From positions 82,105-146,104 of the forward strand of contig NZ_PZJU01000049.1 of NCBI RefSeq assembly GCF_003206715.1: a stretch of 64,000 nt of DNA, written 5' to 3'. The notes under the pieces were generated by a model that worked only from the letters and a program-made list of their open reading frames with translations, was not told where the DNA came from and did no database searches. This document shows, one piece after another, positions 33,865 to 43,500 of the stretch. The first letter of the stretch is position 1. Every line of letters starts with the position of its first letter. The DNA comes from Salinicola peritrichatus (lineage in GTDB: Bacteria > Pseudomonadota > Gammaproteobacteria > Pseudomonadales > Halomonadaceae). The position numbers were made by a program, and so were the translations under genes.

Positions 33865-33985
33865 ACGATCTGCTGCGCGTCGGCCAAACATCGTTGAAAA
33901 CACTTTCGGAATGCTCATTTAACCCCATGTAAACTCCGCTTCCTCAAGCGTTTTCGCCTTGTTTGGCTCTAGCTCGCGAGATCGT
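33865..33985. repeat. 121-bp dispersed element, copy 2
   Basis: Runs from ACGATCTGCTGCGCG to CTCGCGAGATCGT; ACGATCT (33865-33871) and AGATCGT (33979-33985) are perfect 7-bp terminal inverted repeats. It aligns without gaps to 28367-28487 with about nine substitutions, mostly C/T changes. It lies between the ycgN stop and the convergent oligopeptidase stop, an intergenic position like copy 1. Confidence 0.7.
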
Positions 33986-33996
33986 AAAGCAGATGC

Positions 33997-36066
33997 TTAG
34001 AACCCGCCGCTCTCTAAAGCCCACAGGATAAAGGCGTCCTGCCGGGCGCCATCCCGCCACGCCTTGAATCTCCCCGACGCACCGCCATGCCCGGCGGCCA
34101 TGTCGGTGCGCAGCAGCACCGGCCCGCGAGCGCTGCCCAGCTCGGTCATTCGCGCATAGAGCTTGGCCGGTTCCCAGTAGGGCACGCGGGAATCGTGCCA
34201 GCTGCCCTGGAGCAGGACGCTGGGATAGGGCTGATTGGTGAGATTGTCGAGCGGCGAGTAGTCGCGGATGCGCCGCCGCGCCGCCGGTTCGTTCGGGTTG
34301 CCCCACTCGCCATATTCCGCCGTGGTGAGCGGCAGGTCCGGGTTTTCCATCGTGCGCAGGACATCGACGAAGGGGACGTCGAGTACCGCCGCGCAGAACG
34401 CTTGCGGTTCGAGATTGAGACTTGCGCCGACCAACAGGCCGCCGGCGCTGGCGCCATAGGCGGCGATACGCGCCGGATCCGACAGGCCTTCCTCGACCAG
34501 CGCATGGCGCGCGGCGAGGAAGTCGCGGAAGCTGTTCTGCTTGTGTTCGAGCTTGCCGGCCAGATACCACGGTTCACCGCGGTCGCCGCCGCCGCGAACG
34601 TGGGCCACGGCGAAGGCGATGCCGCGGGAAAGCAGCTCCAGGCGGGCAATCGAAAACCACGGATCGAGCACTTCACCGTAGGCGCCGTAGCCGTAGAGCA
34701 GCGTCGGCATCGGCGCCTGGCCGAGACGATCGGCGCGGGCGACGACCGAGACCGGAATGCGCTCGCCGTCGTGTCCTTGGGCCCACAGGCGCCGGCAGGT
34801 CAGGTCCTCGGGTTGCAAGTCGCCATGCAGCGGCTGCGCCTTGAGCAGCCGCTGCTCGCCGCTGTCCAGATCGTGCTCGACCCAACGTACCGGCAGCGTG
34901 AAGGATTCCTCCCGCAAACGCAGTTTGCGCGTGGCGAAATCCGGCGTATCGCCGAGCGCCACGCTGCACGGCGTCTCCGGCAGCGGCAGGCGGCGTCCCG
35001 CCGGCGTTCCGGTCGGGCCGACTTGCTGGTCCAACTCGAGGATGCGCAGATGAACCTGCGCCTCGTTGTGATCGCGTTCGCTGATGACCAGCCCCCAGGC
35101 GAAGGCATCGACTCCCTCCAGCGTGACGTCGTCGCGGTGGGCGATCAGCGGCGTCCATTCGTCGGGCCGTTCGACGGGGGCGCTGTCCAGGCGGAAATGC
35201 GGCGCTTCGCGATTGTGCAACACGTAAAAGGTGTTGCTGCGATGTTCGAGCGCGTATTCGACACCGGGTTCGCGAGGGCGCACGCAGCGCGGCGGTGTCT
35301 CGGGGCTGGCGGCCGGGATCAGATGACACTCGGCGGTATCCTTGGAGGCCGTCTCCAGCACGATCCATTGGCGGGATCGGGTCTTGCCCAGGCCGATCCA
35401 GAACTCGGCATCGGTCTCCTCGAAGACTTTGTTCTCCTCGAGAACTTCGCCGCAGCGGTCGTCTTCGGGTCGCAGGCGCCACACGCTGGCGGGCCTTTGG
35501 GTGGCGTCGTAGCGGGTGAACAACAGCGTGCGGTTGTCTTCCGCCCAGACCAGCTCGGGGCCGAGGCGTCGGCGCAGACGCCTCGGCTCGCCATCCGGCA
35601 GGCGCTTGAGATAGAGGTCGAAGTATTCGTTGCCGCTGACATCCTCGGTCCACGCCAGCCACCGTTCGTCAGGCGAGATCGCCAGGTCGCCGAGTTCCAG
35701 ATAGTCGTGCGACCGTGAACGCGCCCCGAGGTCCAGCAACAGTTGCGGCGCCTCGCTACCCTCCAGTGCCTGGCGCCACCACAGCGGGTAATCGGCGTCG
35801 GCGGCGGTCTCGCTCCAGTAGCGGAAGCGTTCCAGTGCCGTCGGCAGCCCTGTGACCGCCAGCTCCCGGCGCGCCAGGTGTCCCTCGTAGAGCGCCGTTT
35901 CGAGCGGCGCAAGCGGCACGAAGAAGCGGTCGCTCTCGCGATTGGCCGCGCGCAGGAACGCTTTGACTTGCGGATCGTCGCGGGATTCCAGCCAATGCCA
36001 TTCAGGGTCGTCACGACGACGGAAATGGGTGACGGGGGAGACTTCGGTGGTCTGAGTCGAGGGCAT
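33997..36066 (-). CDS. ptrB: Oligopeptidase B-like serine peptidase (prolyl oligopeptidase family)
   Basis: About 689 residues from ATG 36066 (MPSTQTTEVSPVTHFRRRDD); in-frame starts further upstream (36120, 36225) add unconserved residues. The N-terminal half is a seven-bladed propeller (DLAISPDERWLAWTEDVSGN is a blade). The C-terminal alpha/beta hydrolase has LLYGYGAYGEVLDPWFS, the strongly conserved VRGGGDRGEPWYLAGK, the nucleophile in IAAYGASAGGLLVGASLN, the Asp in LLQGSWHDSRVPYWEP and the His in DMAAGHGGASGRFK. It cleaves short peptides after basic residues in the family; specificity here is inferred. Confidence 0.9.
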   Translation of the reverse strand: MPSTQTTEVSPVTHFRRRDDPEWHWLESRDDPQVKAFLRAANRESDRFFVPLAPLETALYEGHLARRELAVTGLPTALERFRYWSETAADADYPLWWRQALEGSEAPQLLLDLGARSRSHDYLELGDLAISPDERWLAWTEDVSGNEYFDLYLKRLPDGEPRRLRRRLGPELVWAEDNRTLLFTRYDATQRPASVWRLRPEDDRCGEVLEENKVFEETDAEFWIGLGKTRSRQWIVLETASKDTAECHLIPAASPETPPRCVRPREPGVEYALEHRSNTFYVLHNREAPHFRLDSAPVERPDEWTPLIAHRDDVTLEGVDAFAWGLVISERDHNEAQVHLRILELDQQVGPTGTPAGRRLPLPETPCSVALGDTPDFATRKLRLREESFTLPVRWVEHDLDSGEQRLLKAQPLHGDLQPEDLTCRRLWAQGHDGERIPVSVVARADRLGQAPMPTLLYGYGAYGEVLDPWFSIARLELLSRGIAFAVAHVRGGGDRGEPWYLAGKLEHKQNSFRDFLAARHALVEEGLSDPARIAAYGASAGGLLVGASLNLEPQAFCAAVLDVPFVDVLRTMENPDLPLTTAEYGEWGNPNEPAARRRIRDYSPLDNLTNQPYPSVLLQGSWHDSRVPYWEPAKLYARMTELGSARGPVLLRTDMAAGHGGASGRFKAWRDGARQDAFILWALESGGF

Positions 36067-36223
36067 AATCGGAGCGTGTCGAGACGAACGGAAGAAGGCG
36101 GGCCGGAATCGATCGTGCATGGCGGAAACGTCGCCGTTTTCGCGCCTCTCTCGGCCGGGCGGCTGTGCTTTCGGGGTGTGGAGTGTACCATGTCCCAAAT
36201 CGTATGAATCGAGAGCCTTTACC

Positions 36224-36718
36224 ATGCTGTTTTCCGATTCCTTGCCGCAACTTTGGCTGAGTTATGGTGTGTTGTCATTGGTGGTCCTGGTGACCGGTTA
36301 TCTCGGCGTGCGTTTGCTGCCGCTGTTGCCGCGCCTGGTCCTGGTCGGTGTCGTGGCCGGCGGGCTATGGATGGTGGCGCCGTTTTCGCTGCCGTTGCTG
36401 CAGCCCGGGGAGACCTACTCGGGGCTGGCCCCGGCCATCGTGGTGATGGCGGTCGGCGTGCTGCAGCGAGATGGCGGACAGGTGGCGGGTGCATTTCCGC
36501 TGCTGCTGGTCGGCGCGGCCGTTGGGGCGGCCCTGGGCGTGCTGGCGTGGCGATTGCTGCGTCGCCGTCGGGATGACGGCGATGACGATCGTGGTGCGGG
36601 TAAGCGTGCCAGTACCCCGCCTGGTCGATCGGCACCACCGCGGCGGTCGTCCGCGCCCGCCAAGCGCGGTGATTCACGCCGCAAGCCGGGCGGGCGTCGT
36701 GAGCCGGTGGTCGGTTAA
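36224..36718 (+). CDS. Hypothetical inner-membrane protein with basic C-terminal tail
   Basis: 164 residues from ATG 36224; an earlier in-frame ATG at 36119 lies over the oligopeptidase promoter region. There are three to four hydrophobic segments: LSLVVLVTGYLGVRLLPLLP, LVLVGVVAGGLWMVAPFSLP, AIVVMAVGVL and AFPLLLVGAAVGAALGVLAW. The last 50 residues are Arg/Lys/Pro/Gly-rich (RRRRDDGDDD, PPRRSSAPAKR) and likely cytoplasmic or nucleic-acid-contacting. I do not recognise the family. It precedes the VWA gene on the same strand, separated by 131 bases containing the repeat fragment. Confidence 0.65.
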   Translation: MLFSDSLPQLWLSYGVLSLVVLVTGYLGVRLLPLLPRLVLVGVVAGGLWMVAPFSLPLLQPGETYSGLAPAIVVMAVGVLQRDGGQVAGAFPLLLVGAAVGAALGVLAWRLLRRRRDDGDDDRGAGKRASTPPGRSAPPRRSSAPAKRGDSRRKPGGRREPVVG

Positions 36719-36764
36719 AAGACACTGTATGAATGCTTACGCGGTGTTTCCCTGGAGCCGGTTT

Positions 36765-36823
36765 ACGATCTGCCGCGTGTCGGCCACGCGGCGTTGAAAG
36801 GTGGACGCGGCGTTGAAAGGTGG
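36765..36823. repeat. Fragment of the 121-bp element plus a 19-bp tandem duplication
   Basis: ACGATCTGCCGCGTGTCGGC, then CACGCGGCGTTGAAA, resembles the first 35 bases of the 121-bp element (ACGATCT terminus retained); the remaining 85 bases are absent. From 36786 the unit ACGCGGCGTTGAAAGGTGG occurs twice in exact tandem (36786-36804 and 36805-36823), so the duplication includes part of the element's sequence. It ends 27 bases before the VWA gene start. Confidence 0.5.
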
Positions 36824-36849
36824 TATGTGTTTCGACAAGGAAGCGAGAA

Positions 36850-38646
36850 ATGCGTGCGTTGAGGTTATTGCTGGTCTTGGTTGGCTGTCTGATCCCGCCC
36901 CTGGCATTGGCCCAGTCGGCACCGGACGTACGTATCGTGGTCGATGTGTCCGGCAGTATGAAACAGAACGATCCCCAGAACCTGCGTGCCAGTGCCCTGG
37001 GTTTCGCCGCCACGCTGCTGCCGCCGAGCGCCCGGAGTTCGATCTGGACTTTCGGCACGACGGTGGCCAACCCGCTGCCGAGCGGCGGGGTCGATGACCA
37101 ATGGCGCGAACGTGCCGGCGGACTGGCCTCCCAGCTTACCGACTACCAGCAGTTCACCGATATCGAACGCGCGCTGCGTCAGGCGGCCGGTGCGGGGCCG
37201 GACAGCCCCGATCGCCATCTTATCCTGCTGACCGACGGCATGGTCGACCTGCCGGCGTCGGGGGCGGAGAAATCCCGTCTCGACACGGCGTCGCGCCAGC
37301 GCATCATCGAGGAACTGGCACCGGACCTGGCATCGCGCAACGTGGTCGTGCATCCCATCGCGCTCTCCGACAACGTCGATCTGCCGCTGCTCGAGCAGGT
37401 GGCACAGACGACCGGCGGGCTGGCGGCCATTGCCAATACGCCGGAAGAGTTGTTGCGCGCCTTTCTCGATGTGCTCGACCGCATTCTTCCCGGCGACCAG
37501 ATTCCCATCGACGACCAGCAGCGCTTCACCATCGATGACGATATCGACGAATTCAATGCGCTGCTGTTCCATGCCTCCGGTAGCGACTCTCCCGTCCTGG
37601 TCGGCCCGCAGGGTCAACGCTATTCGCACGACGATCATCCCGGTTCGGTGGAGTGGCTGGGCAACGATCGTTACGACTTGATCACCGTGCCCAACCCAAT
37701 GCCCGGCGAGTGGCGTATCGAGGGGGAGGTCGGCAGCGACAGCCGGATCGGGATTCATGCCGATATCGTGCTACGCAGTCAATCGTTGCCGGCCACGCTC
37801 TACCGGGGCTTCAGCACGCCGCTGGACGTCTGGCTGGAGGAGGATGGACAGACGCTGGCCGCCGACGAACTGCCGGCGGGTTTGAGCGTGCGCGCCGAAT
37901 TGCGCGATATGGACGGTGGCATCCTGGCGCAGACGACGCTGGCGCCGAAGCAAGCACATTTTCGCGGCGAGTTGCCGGGCGCCGACCAACTCGGTAACGC
38001 GCGCCTGGCGATCATTGCTCGCAGCGACCGTTTGATTCGCCAGCAGGTCCAGACCGTCAACGTGGTGGCGGCGATGAGCGCCGAGCTCAGCCAGGACGGT
38101 ACCCGGATCGTGGTCCGCGCCAATCATCCCGACCTCAACGCCGACAACACTCGGCTTAGCGCGAGCCTGACCGGCAATCCGCTCGATGTGCGCCAGAGCG
38201 GCGAACGTGAGTGGACGATCGAAGTACCGCAGACCGATCCCAACGAATCCCTGCCGGTCGAGATCACCGCCGAGGCGCAGATCGACGGCCGCACGCTGCA
38301 TTTCGACCTGCCCATTGTGCGGCTCAATCCCGACGCTGCCGTCGACCTGAGTGGAGCGGATCTCGAACGTGGCGTCGCCAGCCAGTCCCGAGAACGGGAC
38401 GACAGCGCCAGCAACGACGACAGCGAAGCCTTCAGCGACGGCCTTACTCCCTCGCAGATGGCCGATGTTGCGGTCGACAAGGCGCACCAGGGTTGGCAAT
38501 TCGCGCGTCCTTACGTCGAGTCCTACGCGCAGCGCCCGGTGACCTGGCTGGTGATCGCGGCGATCCTGCTGCTCTGGTTGCTGCTGCGCTGGCGGCGCGC
38601 GGCCAGGCGGCGTCGACTGGCGCGGCGCTCGGAGCCGTCGCTGTAA
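36850..38646 (+). CDS. VWA-domain protein, exported and membrane-anchored
   Basis: 598 residues from ATG 36850 (AAGGAAG precedes it). Signal peptide: RALRLLLVLVGCLIPPLALAQ. A von Willebrand factor A domain follows directly, with the MIDAS motif IVVDVSGSMKQNDPQNLRAS, the Thr-containing DYQQFTDIERALRQ and the Asp in LILLTDGMVDLPASG, so metal binding is plausible. The middle is beta-rich (about 200-490), possibly Ig-like. A C-terminal helix WLVIAAILLLWLLLRW and a basic tail (RRAARRRRLARR) anchor it to the inner membrane facing the periplasm. It is related in layout to exported VWA proteins of unknown role. Confidence 0.82.
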   Translation: MRALRLLLVLVGCLIPPLALAQSAPDVRIVVDVSGSMKQNDPQNLRASALGFAATLLPPSARSSIWTFGTTVANPLPSGGVDDQWRERAGGLASQLTDYQQFTDIERALRQAAGAGPDSPDRHLILLTDGMVDLPASGAEKSRLDTASRQRIIEELAPDLASRNVVVHPIALSDNVDLPLLEQVAQTTGGLAAIANTPEELLRAFLDVLDRILPGDQIPIDDQQRFTIDDDIDEFNALLFHASGSDSPVLVGPQGQRYSHDDHPGSVEWLGNDRYDLITVPNPMPGEWRIEGEVGSDSRIGIHADIVLRSQSLPATLYRGFSTPLDVWLEEDGQTLAADELPAGLSVRAELRDMDGGILAQTTLAPKQAHFRGELPGADQLGNARLAIIARSDRLIRQQVQTVNVVAAMSAELSQDGTRIVVRANHPDLNADNTRLSASLTGNPLDVRQSGEREWTIEVPQTDPNESLPVEITAEAQIDGRTLHFDLPIVRLNPDAAVDLSGADLERGVASQSRERDDSASNDDSEAFSDGLTPSQMADVAVDKAHQGWQFARPYVESYAQRPVTWLVIAAILLLWLLLRWRRAARRRRLARRSEPSL

Positions 38647-38750
38647 CAGAACCCTCGATAGGCTCCGTCGGAGAAGTCGGCGGACGCAGCCGGTGTGCGG
38701 GCGGCGCCTGGCCCTACAACCTTGGTGGCAGCGCCGACGCCGGACGATCC

Positions 38751-38759
38751 TGCTATAAG
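38751..38759 (+). promoter_or_regulatory. Extended -10 promoter of the acyl-CoA ligase gene
   Basis: TGCTATAAG, an extended -10 element 34 bases before the start codon at 38793. No fatty-acid-responsive operator (FadR or PsrA type) was recognised. Confidence 0.4.
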
Positions 38760-38792
38760 GGAACACAACCCAAGCCGAATCAAGGAGTTCCC

Positions 38793-40472
38793 ATGAGCGA
38801 TAGCGCCACCGCAGGCGTCGAATCGGGGCCGCCGCTGGAGGGGATGGATGCGTTCGAGTCGGTCGACGACATCATCACCGAAGCGTGCCGCCGGTTCGCC
38901 GACAAGCCGGCCTTCAGCTGCATGGGACAGAGCTTGAGCTACCGCGAGATCGACCGGCTATCCGATCGCTTCGCGGCCTGGCTGCAGCACGAGACGGATC
39001 TCGAGCCCGGCGACCGGATCGCCGTTCAGTTACCCAATGTACTGCAGTTTCCCGTCGCGGTTTTCGGGGCGCTGCGCGCGGGCCTGGTCGTAGTCAACAC
39101 CAACCCGCTCTATACCGAGCGCGAGATGAGCCACCAGTTTCATGACTCGGGGGCCAAGGCAATCGTGATATTGGCCAACATGGCCTACAAGCTGGAGAAG
39201 ATCCTCGACCAGACCGAGATTCGCCACGTCTACGTCACCGAGATGGGCGATCTGCACGGCTGGCCGAAGCGGCCGCTGATCAACCTTGCGGTACGCCACG
39301 TCAAGAAAATGGTGCCGGCCTACTCGCTGCCCGGGGCGATCGGCTTTCGGCATACCCTGTCGGCCGGCAGCCGGCATCGGAGCGAGGTGGCCGCGGGGCG
39401 GGGCGACGAGACCGCGGTGCTGCAGTACACGGGTGGCACCACCGGCGTGGCCAAGGGGGCGATGCTGACCCACCGCAATCTGATCGCCAACATGCTGCAG
39501 ACCCGGCAACTGCTCGGCACTACCCTCGATGAAGGCGCCGAGACGATCATTGCGCCGTTGCCGTGCTATCACATCTACACCTTCACCGTGAATTGCCTGT
39601 TCGCGATGATCACCGGCCAGCACAACGTGCTGATTCCCAACCCACGGGACCTCGCCGGTTTCGTCAAGGTGCTGGCCAAGACGCCCTTTAGCGTCTTCGT
39701 GGGGCTCAATACGTTATTCAACGCCCTGTGTCAGCGCGATGACTTCAAGGCGCTCGATTTTTCCCGACTCAAGCTGACGATATCCGGCGGCATGGCATTG
39801 ACCCAGGTCGTGGCCACACGCTGGCGGGAGACGACCGGTTGCGGCATCGTCGAGGGCTACGGGTTGACCGAGACCTCGCCCATCGCACTGGTCAATCCGC
39901 CCGACGCGCCGAGAATCGGCACCATTGGCCAGCCGGTGCCCGGCACCTCGGTTCGGGTGATCGATGACGAGGGACGCCCGCTGCCCCGTGGCCAGAGTGG
40001 TGAACTTTGCATCAAGGGACCGCAGGTGATGAAAGGGTACTGGAATCGTCCCGAGGACACCTCCAATACGCTGGACGACGACGGTTGGCTGCGTACCGGC
40101 GACATGGCCGTCGTGCAGGACGATGGTTATGTGAGGATCGTCGATCGCAAGAAGGACATGATTCTGGTCTCCGGTTTCAACGTCTATCCCAACGAAATCG
40201 AGGAGGTGGTCGCCGGCCACCCCGATGTGGTCGAGGCCGCCGCCGTGGGCGTGCCGGACGAAGAGGCCGGCGAGGCGATCAAGCTGTTCGTGGTCGCACA
40301 CCGCGATGGGCTCGATGCCCAGGCGCTGCGCCAGTGGTGCAAGAAGGAACTCACCGGCTACAAGGTGCCCAAGTTCGTCGAATTCCGCGACGAATTGCCG
40401 AAGAGCAACGTGGGCAAGGTGTTGCGGCGGGAGTTGCGCGACGAGAGCAAGGCCTCCAAGCCCCAGGCGTGA
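38793..40472 (+). CDS. fadD: Long-chain fatty-acid-CoA ligase
   Basis: 559 residues from ATG 38793, with AAGGAG upstream; the frame is open far upstream only as a shadow of the VWA gene. Adenylate-forming enzyme that activates fatty acids with ATP and CoA. The P-loop is AVLQYTGGTTGVAKGAMLTH, the A5 motif is GYGLTETSPIALVNPPDAP, A7/A8 are DGWLRTGDMAVVQDDGYVRI and VDRKKDMILVSGFNVYPNEI, and the A10 lysine is in LPKSNVGKVLRRELRD. Length and motifs match E. coli FadD; chain-length preference is not readable. Confidence 0.92.
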   Translation: MSDSATAGVESGPPLEGMDAFESVDDIITEACRRFADKPAFSCMGQSLSYREIDRLSDRFAAWLQHETDLEPGDRIAVQLPNVLQFPVAVFGALRAGLVVVNTNPLYTEREMSHQFHDSGAKAIVILANMAYKLEKILDQTEIRHVYVTEMGDLHGWPKRPLINLAVRHVKKMVPAYSLPGAIGFRHTLSAGSRHRSEVAAGRGDETAVLQYTGGTTGVAKGAMLTHRNLIANMLQTRQLLGTTLDEGAETIIAPLPCYHIYTFTVNCLFAMITGQHNVLIPNPRDLAGFVKVLAKTPFSVFVGLNTLFNALCQRDDFKALDFSRLKLTISGGMALTQVVATRWRETTGCGIVEGYGLTETSPIALVNPPDAPRIGTIGQPVPGTSVRVIDDEGRPLPRGQSGELCIKGPQVMKGYWNRPEDTSNTLDDDGWLRTGDMAVVQDDGYVRIVDRKKDMILVSGFNVYPNEIEEVVAGHPDVVEAAAVGVPDEEAGEAIKLFVVAHRDGLDAQALRQWCKKELTGYKVPKFVEFRDELPKSNVGKVLRRELRDESKASKPQA

Positions 40473-40505
40473 GTTGAGGCGCCGACGGCGTTACAATGAC
40501 GGGTT

Positions 40506-40526
40506 CGCCACCGCCGTTCGGTGGCG
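40506..40526 (+). terminator. Hairpin between fadD and hrpA
   Basis: CGCCACCG (40506-40513) and CGGTGGCG (40519-40526) form a perfect 8-bp stem with a 5-base loop, 34 bases after the fadD stop. No T-run follows. It overlaps the first codons of the longest hrpA reading frame, which argues for the later hrpA start used here. Confidence 0.4.
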
Positions 40527-40555
40527 TCCGTTATCCTGCCGATATCGAGGATCTC

Positions 40556-43500
40556 TTGAGCGCCACTGCTTCTCAATCCCTGCAAGCCCTGAACGATCTG
40601 CAGCGCCGTCTCGATGCCTGCCTGCTGCGCGATGCCTTCGAGCAGCGCAAGCGCCTGGCGCGTCTGGCCAGGCGGGCACAGGAGGGCAAGCCGATCGATC
40701 GCTCGCTGCGCGAGATCGAGGCGCGTCTTGCGGCCTCGAGCGAGATCGTCGAGCGCCGGCGACGCCAGCCGGTGACGCTGGAGTATCCCGAATCGCTGCC
40801 GGTGGCCGCCAAGCGCGAGAGCATTCTCGAAGCGCTGCGCGAACATCCGGTGGTCATCGTCGCCGGCGAGACCGGCTCGGGCAAGACCACACAACTGCCC
40901 AAGCTCTGCCTGGAGCTGGGCCTGGGTCGCCGTGGCATGATCGGCCATACCCAACCGCGGCGGCTGGCGGCGCGTTCGGTGGCGTCGCGTGTGGCGGAAG
41001 AGCTGCGGGTGCCGCTCGGCGAGCAGGTCGGCTATCAGGTGCGCTTCACCGACCAGAGCAGCGACGATACCCTGGTCAAGCTGATAACCGACGGCATTCT
41101 GCTGGCGGAGACCCAGCACGATCCCGATCTGCTGCGCTACGAGGCGATCATCATCGACGAGGCGCATGAGCGCAGCCTTAACATCGACTTCCTGCTCGGC
41201 TATCTCAAGCGGCTGACGGCGCGGCGCCCCGACCTCAAGGTGATCATCACCTCGGCGACCATCGACGTCGAGCGCCTCTCGCGACACTTTTCCATCGAAC
41301 GGGCTGGCGAGACATGGCCGGCACCGGTGGTCGAGGTTTCCGGGCGCGCCTACCCGGTGGAGGTGCACTATCGGCCGCTGGTGCGTGAGACGCGGGAAGA
41401 GGACGATCTGACGCTACAGGAAGGCATTCTGGCCGCCGTCGACGAGATCGAGCGAATCGAGCGCGAGAAGCGCTGGTACAGCGGGCCGCGCGACATCCTG
41501 ATCTTTCTGCCCGGCGAGCGTGAAATCCGCGAGACCGCCGATACCCTGCGCCGGGCCGAGCTCAAGAGCACCGAGATTCTGCCGCTTTACGCGCGGCTCT
41601 CCAATGCCGAGCAGAACCGGGTATTCCAGTCCCACGCCGGGCGCCGCATCGTGCTGGCGACCAACGTCGCCGAGACTTCGCTGACGGTGCCGGGCATTCG
41701 CTACGTGATCGACCCCGGACTGGTGCGCATGAGCCGCTACAGCTTTCGCGCCAAGGTGCAGCGGCTGCCGATCGAGCCGGTCAGCCAGGCCAGCGCCGAC
41801 CAGCGTAAGGGACGCTGCGGGCGTGTCGCCGAGGGTGTCTGCATCCGCCTCTACAGCGAGGAGGACTTCCTTTCCCGACCCGAATTCACCGAACCGGAGA
41901 TCCAGCGCACCAATCTGGCCTCGGTGATTTTGTCGATGCTGTCGCTGAAACTCGGCGATGTGCTGGAATTTCCCTTCGTCGATACGCCGGATGCGCGCTT
42001 CGTCAGGGATGGCTACCGGCTGTTGTTCGAACTCGGCGCGGTCGACGCCGGCGAACATTTGACCCAACTGGGCCGCCGGCTGGCGCGGCTGCCGATCGAT
42101 CCGCGCCTGGCGCGCATGGTGCTGGCGGGGGAGCAGTTCGGCTGCCTGCGCGAGACGCTGATCGTGGTCAGCGCGCTGGCGATCCAGGACCCTCGCGAGC
42201 GTCCGGCGGAGAAGCGCCAGGCCGCCGACCAGCGCCACAAGCAGTGGGACGACCCGAATTCCGACTTCGTCGCCTGGCTCAACCTGTGGCAGGGCTTCGA
42301 GGCCGCTCGCGAAGAGCTCTCCGGCAACCAGTTGCGGCGCTGGTGCCGCGACCAATATCTCAGCTATCTGCGCCTGCGCGAATGGCACGACACCTATCGC
42401 CAGCTGCGCCAACTGACCCGCGAGATGAAGCTCGAACTCTCCAGCGCCATGCGCCCGGCCGAGGGCGAGGACGAGCCGCCGCGGGTCGATGCGCAGCGCC
42501 TGCACCAGGCGCTGCTGGCCGGGCTGCTTTCGAACCTGGGCCAGTTGCAGGAGAGCCGCGAGTTCCTCGGTGCGCGCAATCGCCGTTTTCTCATCCATCC
42601 GTCGTCCGGGCTGTCCCGCAAGCCGCCCAAGTGGGTGATGGCGGGCGAGCTGGTGGAGACCAGCCGGCTGTATGCCCGCGACGTGGCACGGATCAAGCCG
42701 GAGTGGATCGAACCGCAGGCGGCGCACCTGATCAAACGTGCCTACAGCGATCCGCATTGGGAGCGCAAGCGGGCCCAGGTCGTGGCGCTGGAGCAGGTCA
42801 CGCTGTTCGGGCTGCCGATCGTCAGCGGGCGCCGGGTCGATTACGCCAAGGTCGCGCCAACGGAGGCGCGCGAGCTGTTCATTCGGCGTGCGCTGGTGGA
42901 GGGCGATTACCAGACCCGGGCGCCGTTCTTCGAGCACAACCGGGCGATGATGGCCGAGGTCGAGGATCTGGAGGACCGGGCGCGCAAGCGCGACATCCTG
43001 GTCGACGAGGAGACGCTGTTCGCGTTCTACGACGAGCGCATCCCCGCGGACGTCGCCGGCGGACGCAGCTTCGAGAACTGGCGCAAGCAGGCCGAGCGCG
43101 AGACGCCGGATATCCTCAAGCTCGACAAGGCGGCGCTGATGGCGCGGGAGGCCGACGAGGTCAGCGTCGAGCAGTACCCGGACGAGCTGGTGTACAACGG
43201 GGTGCGCTATCCCTTGAGCTACCATTTCGCCCCCGGGGCGAGCGACGATGGCGTGACCCTGACCGTGCCGGCGGTGATGCTGGCGCAACTGCCGGAAGGG
43301 CGCCTGTCGTGGCTGGTGCCGGGGTTGTTGCGCGAGAAGTGCATCGCGCTGCTCAAGGCGCTGCCCAAGCCGCTGCGCCGCCAGGTGGTGCCGATTCCCG
43401 ACTGGGTGGACGCCGCGCTGGCGACGTTGACCCCGGACGAGCGCCCGGTCGAGGAGGCGCTGGGCGAGTTCCTGCGCGTCAAGACCGGCATCCGCCTCGA

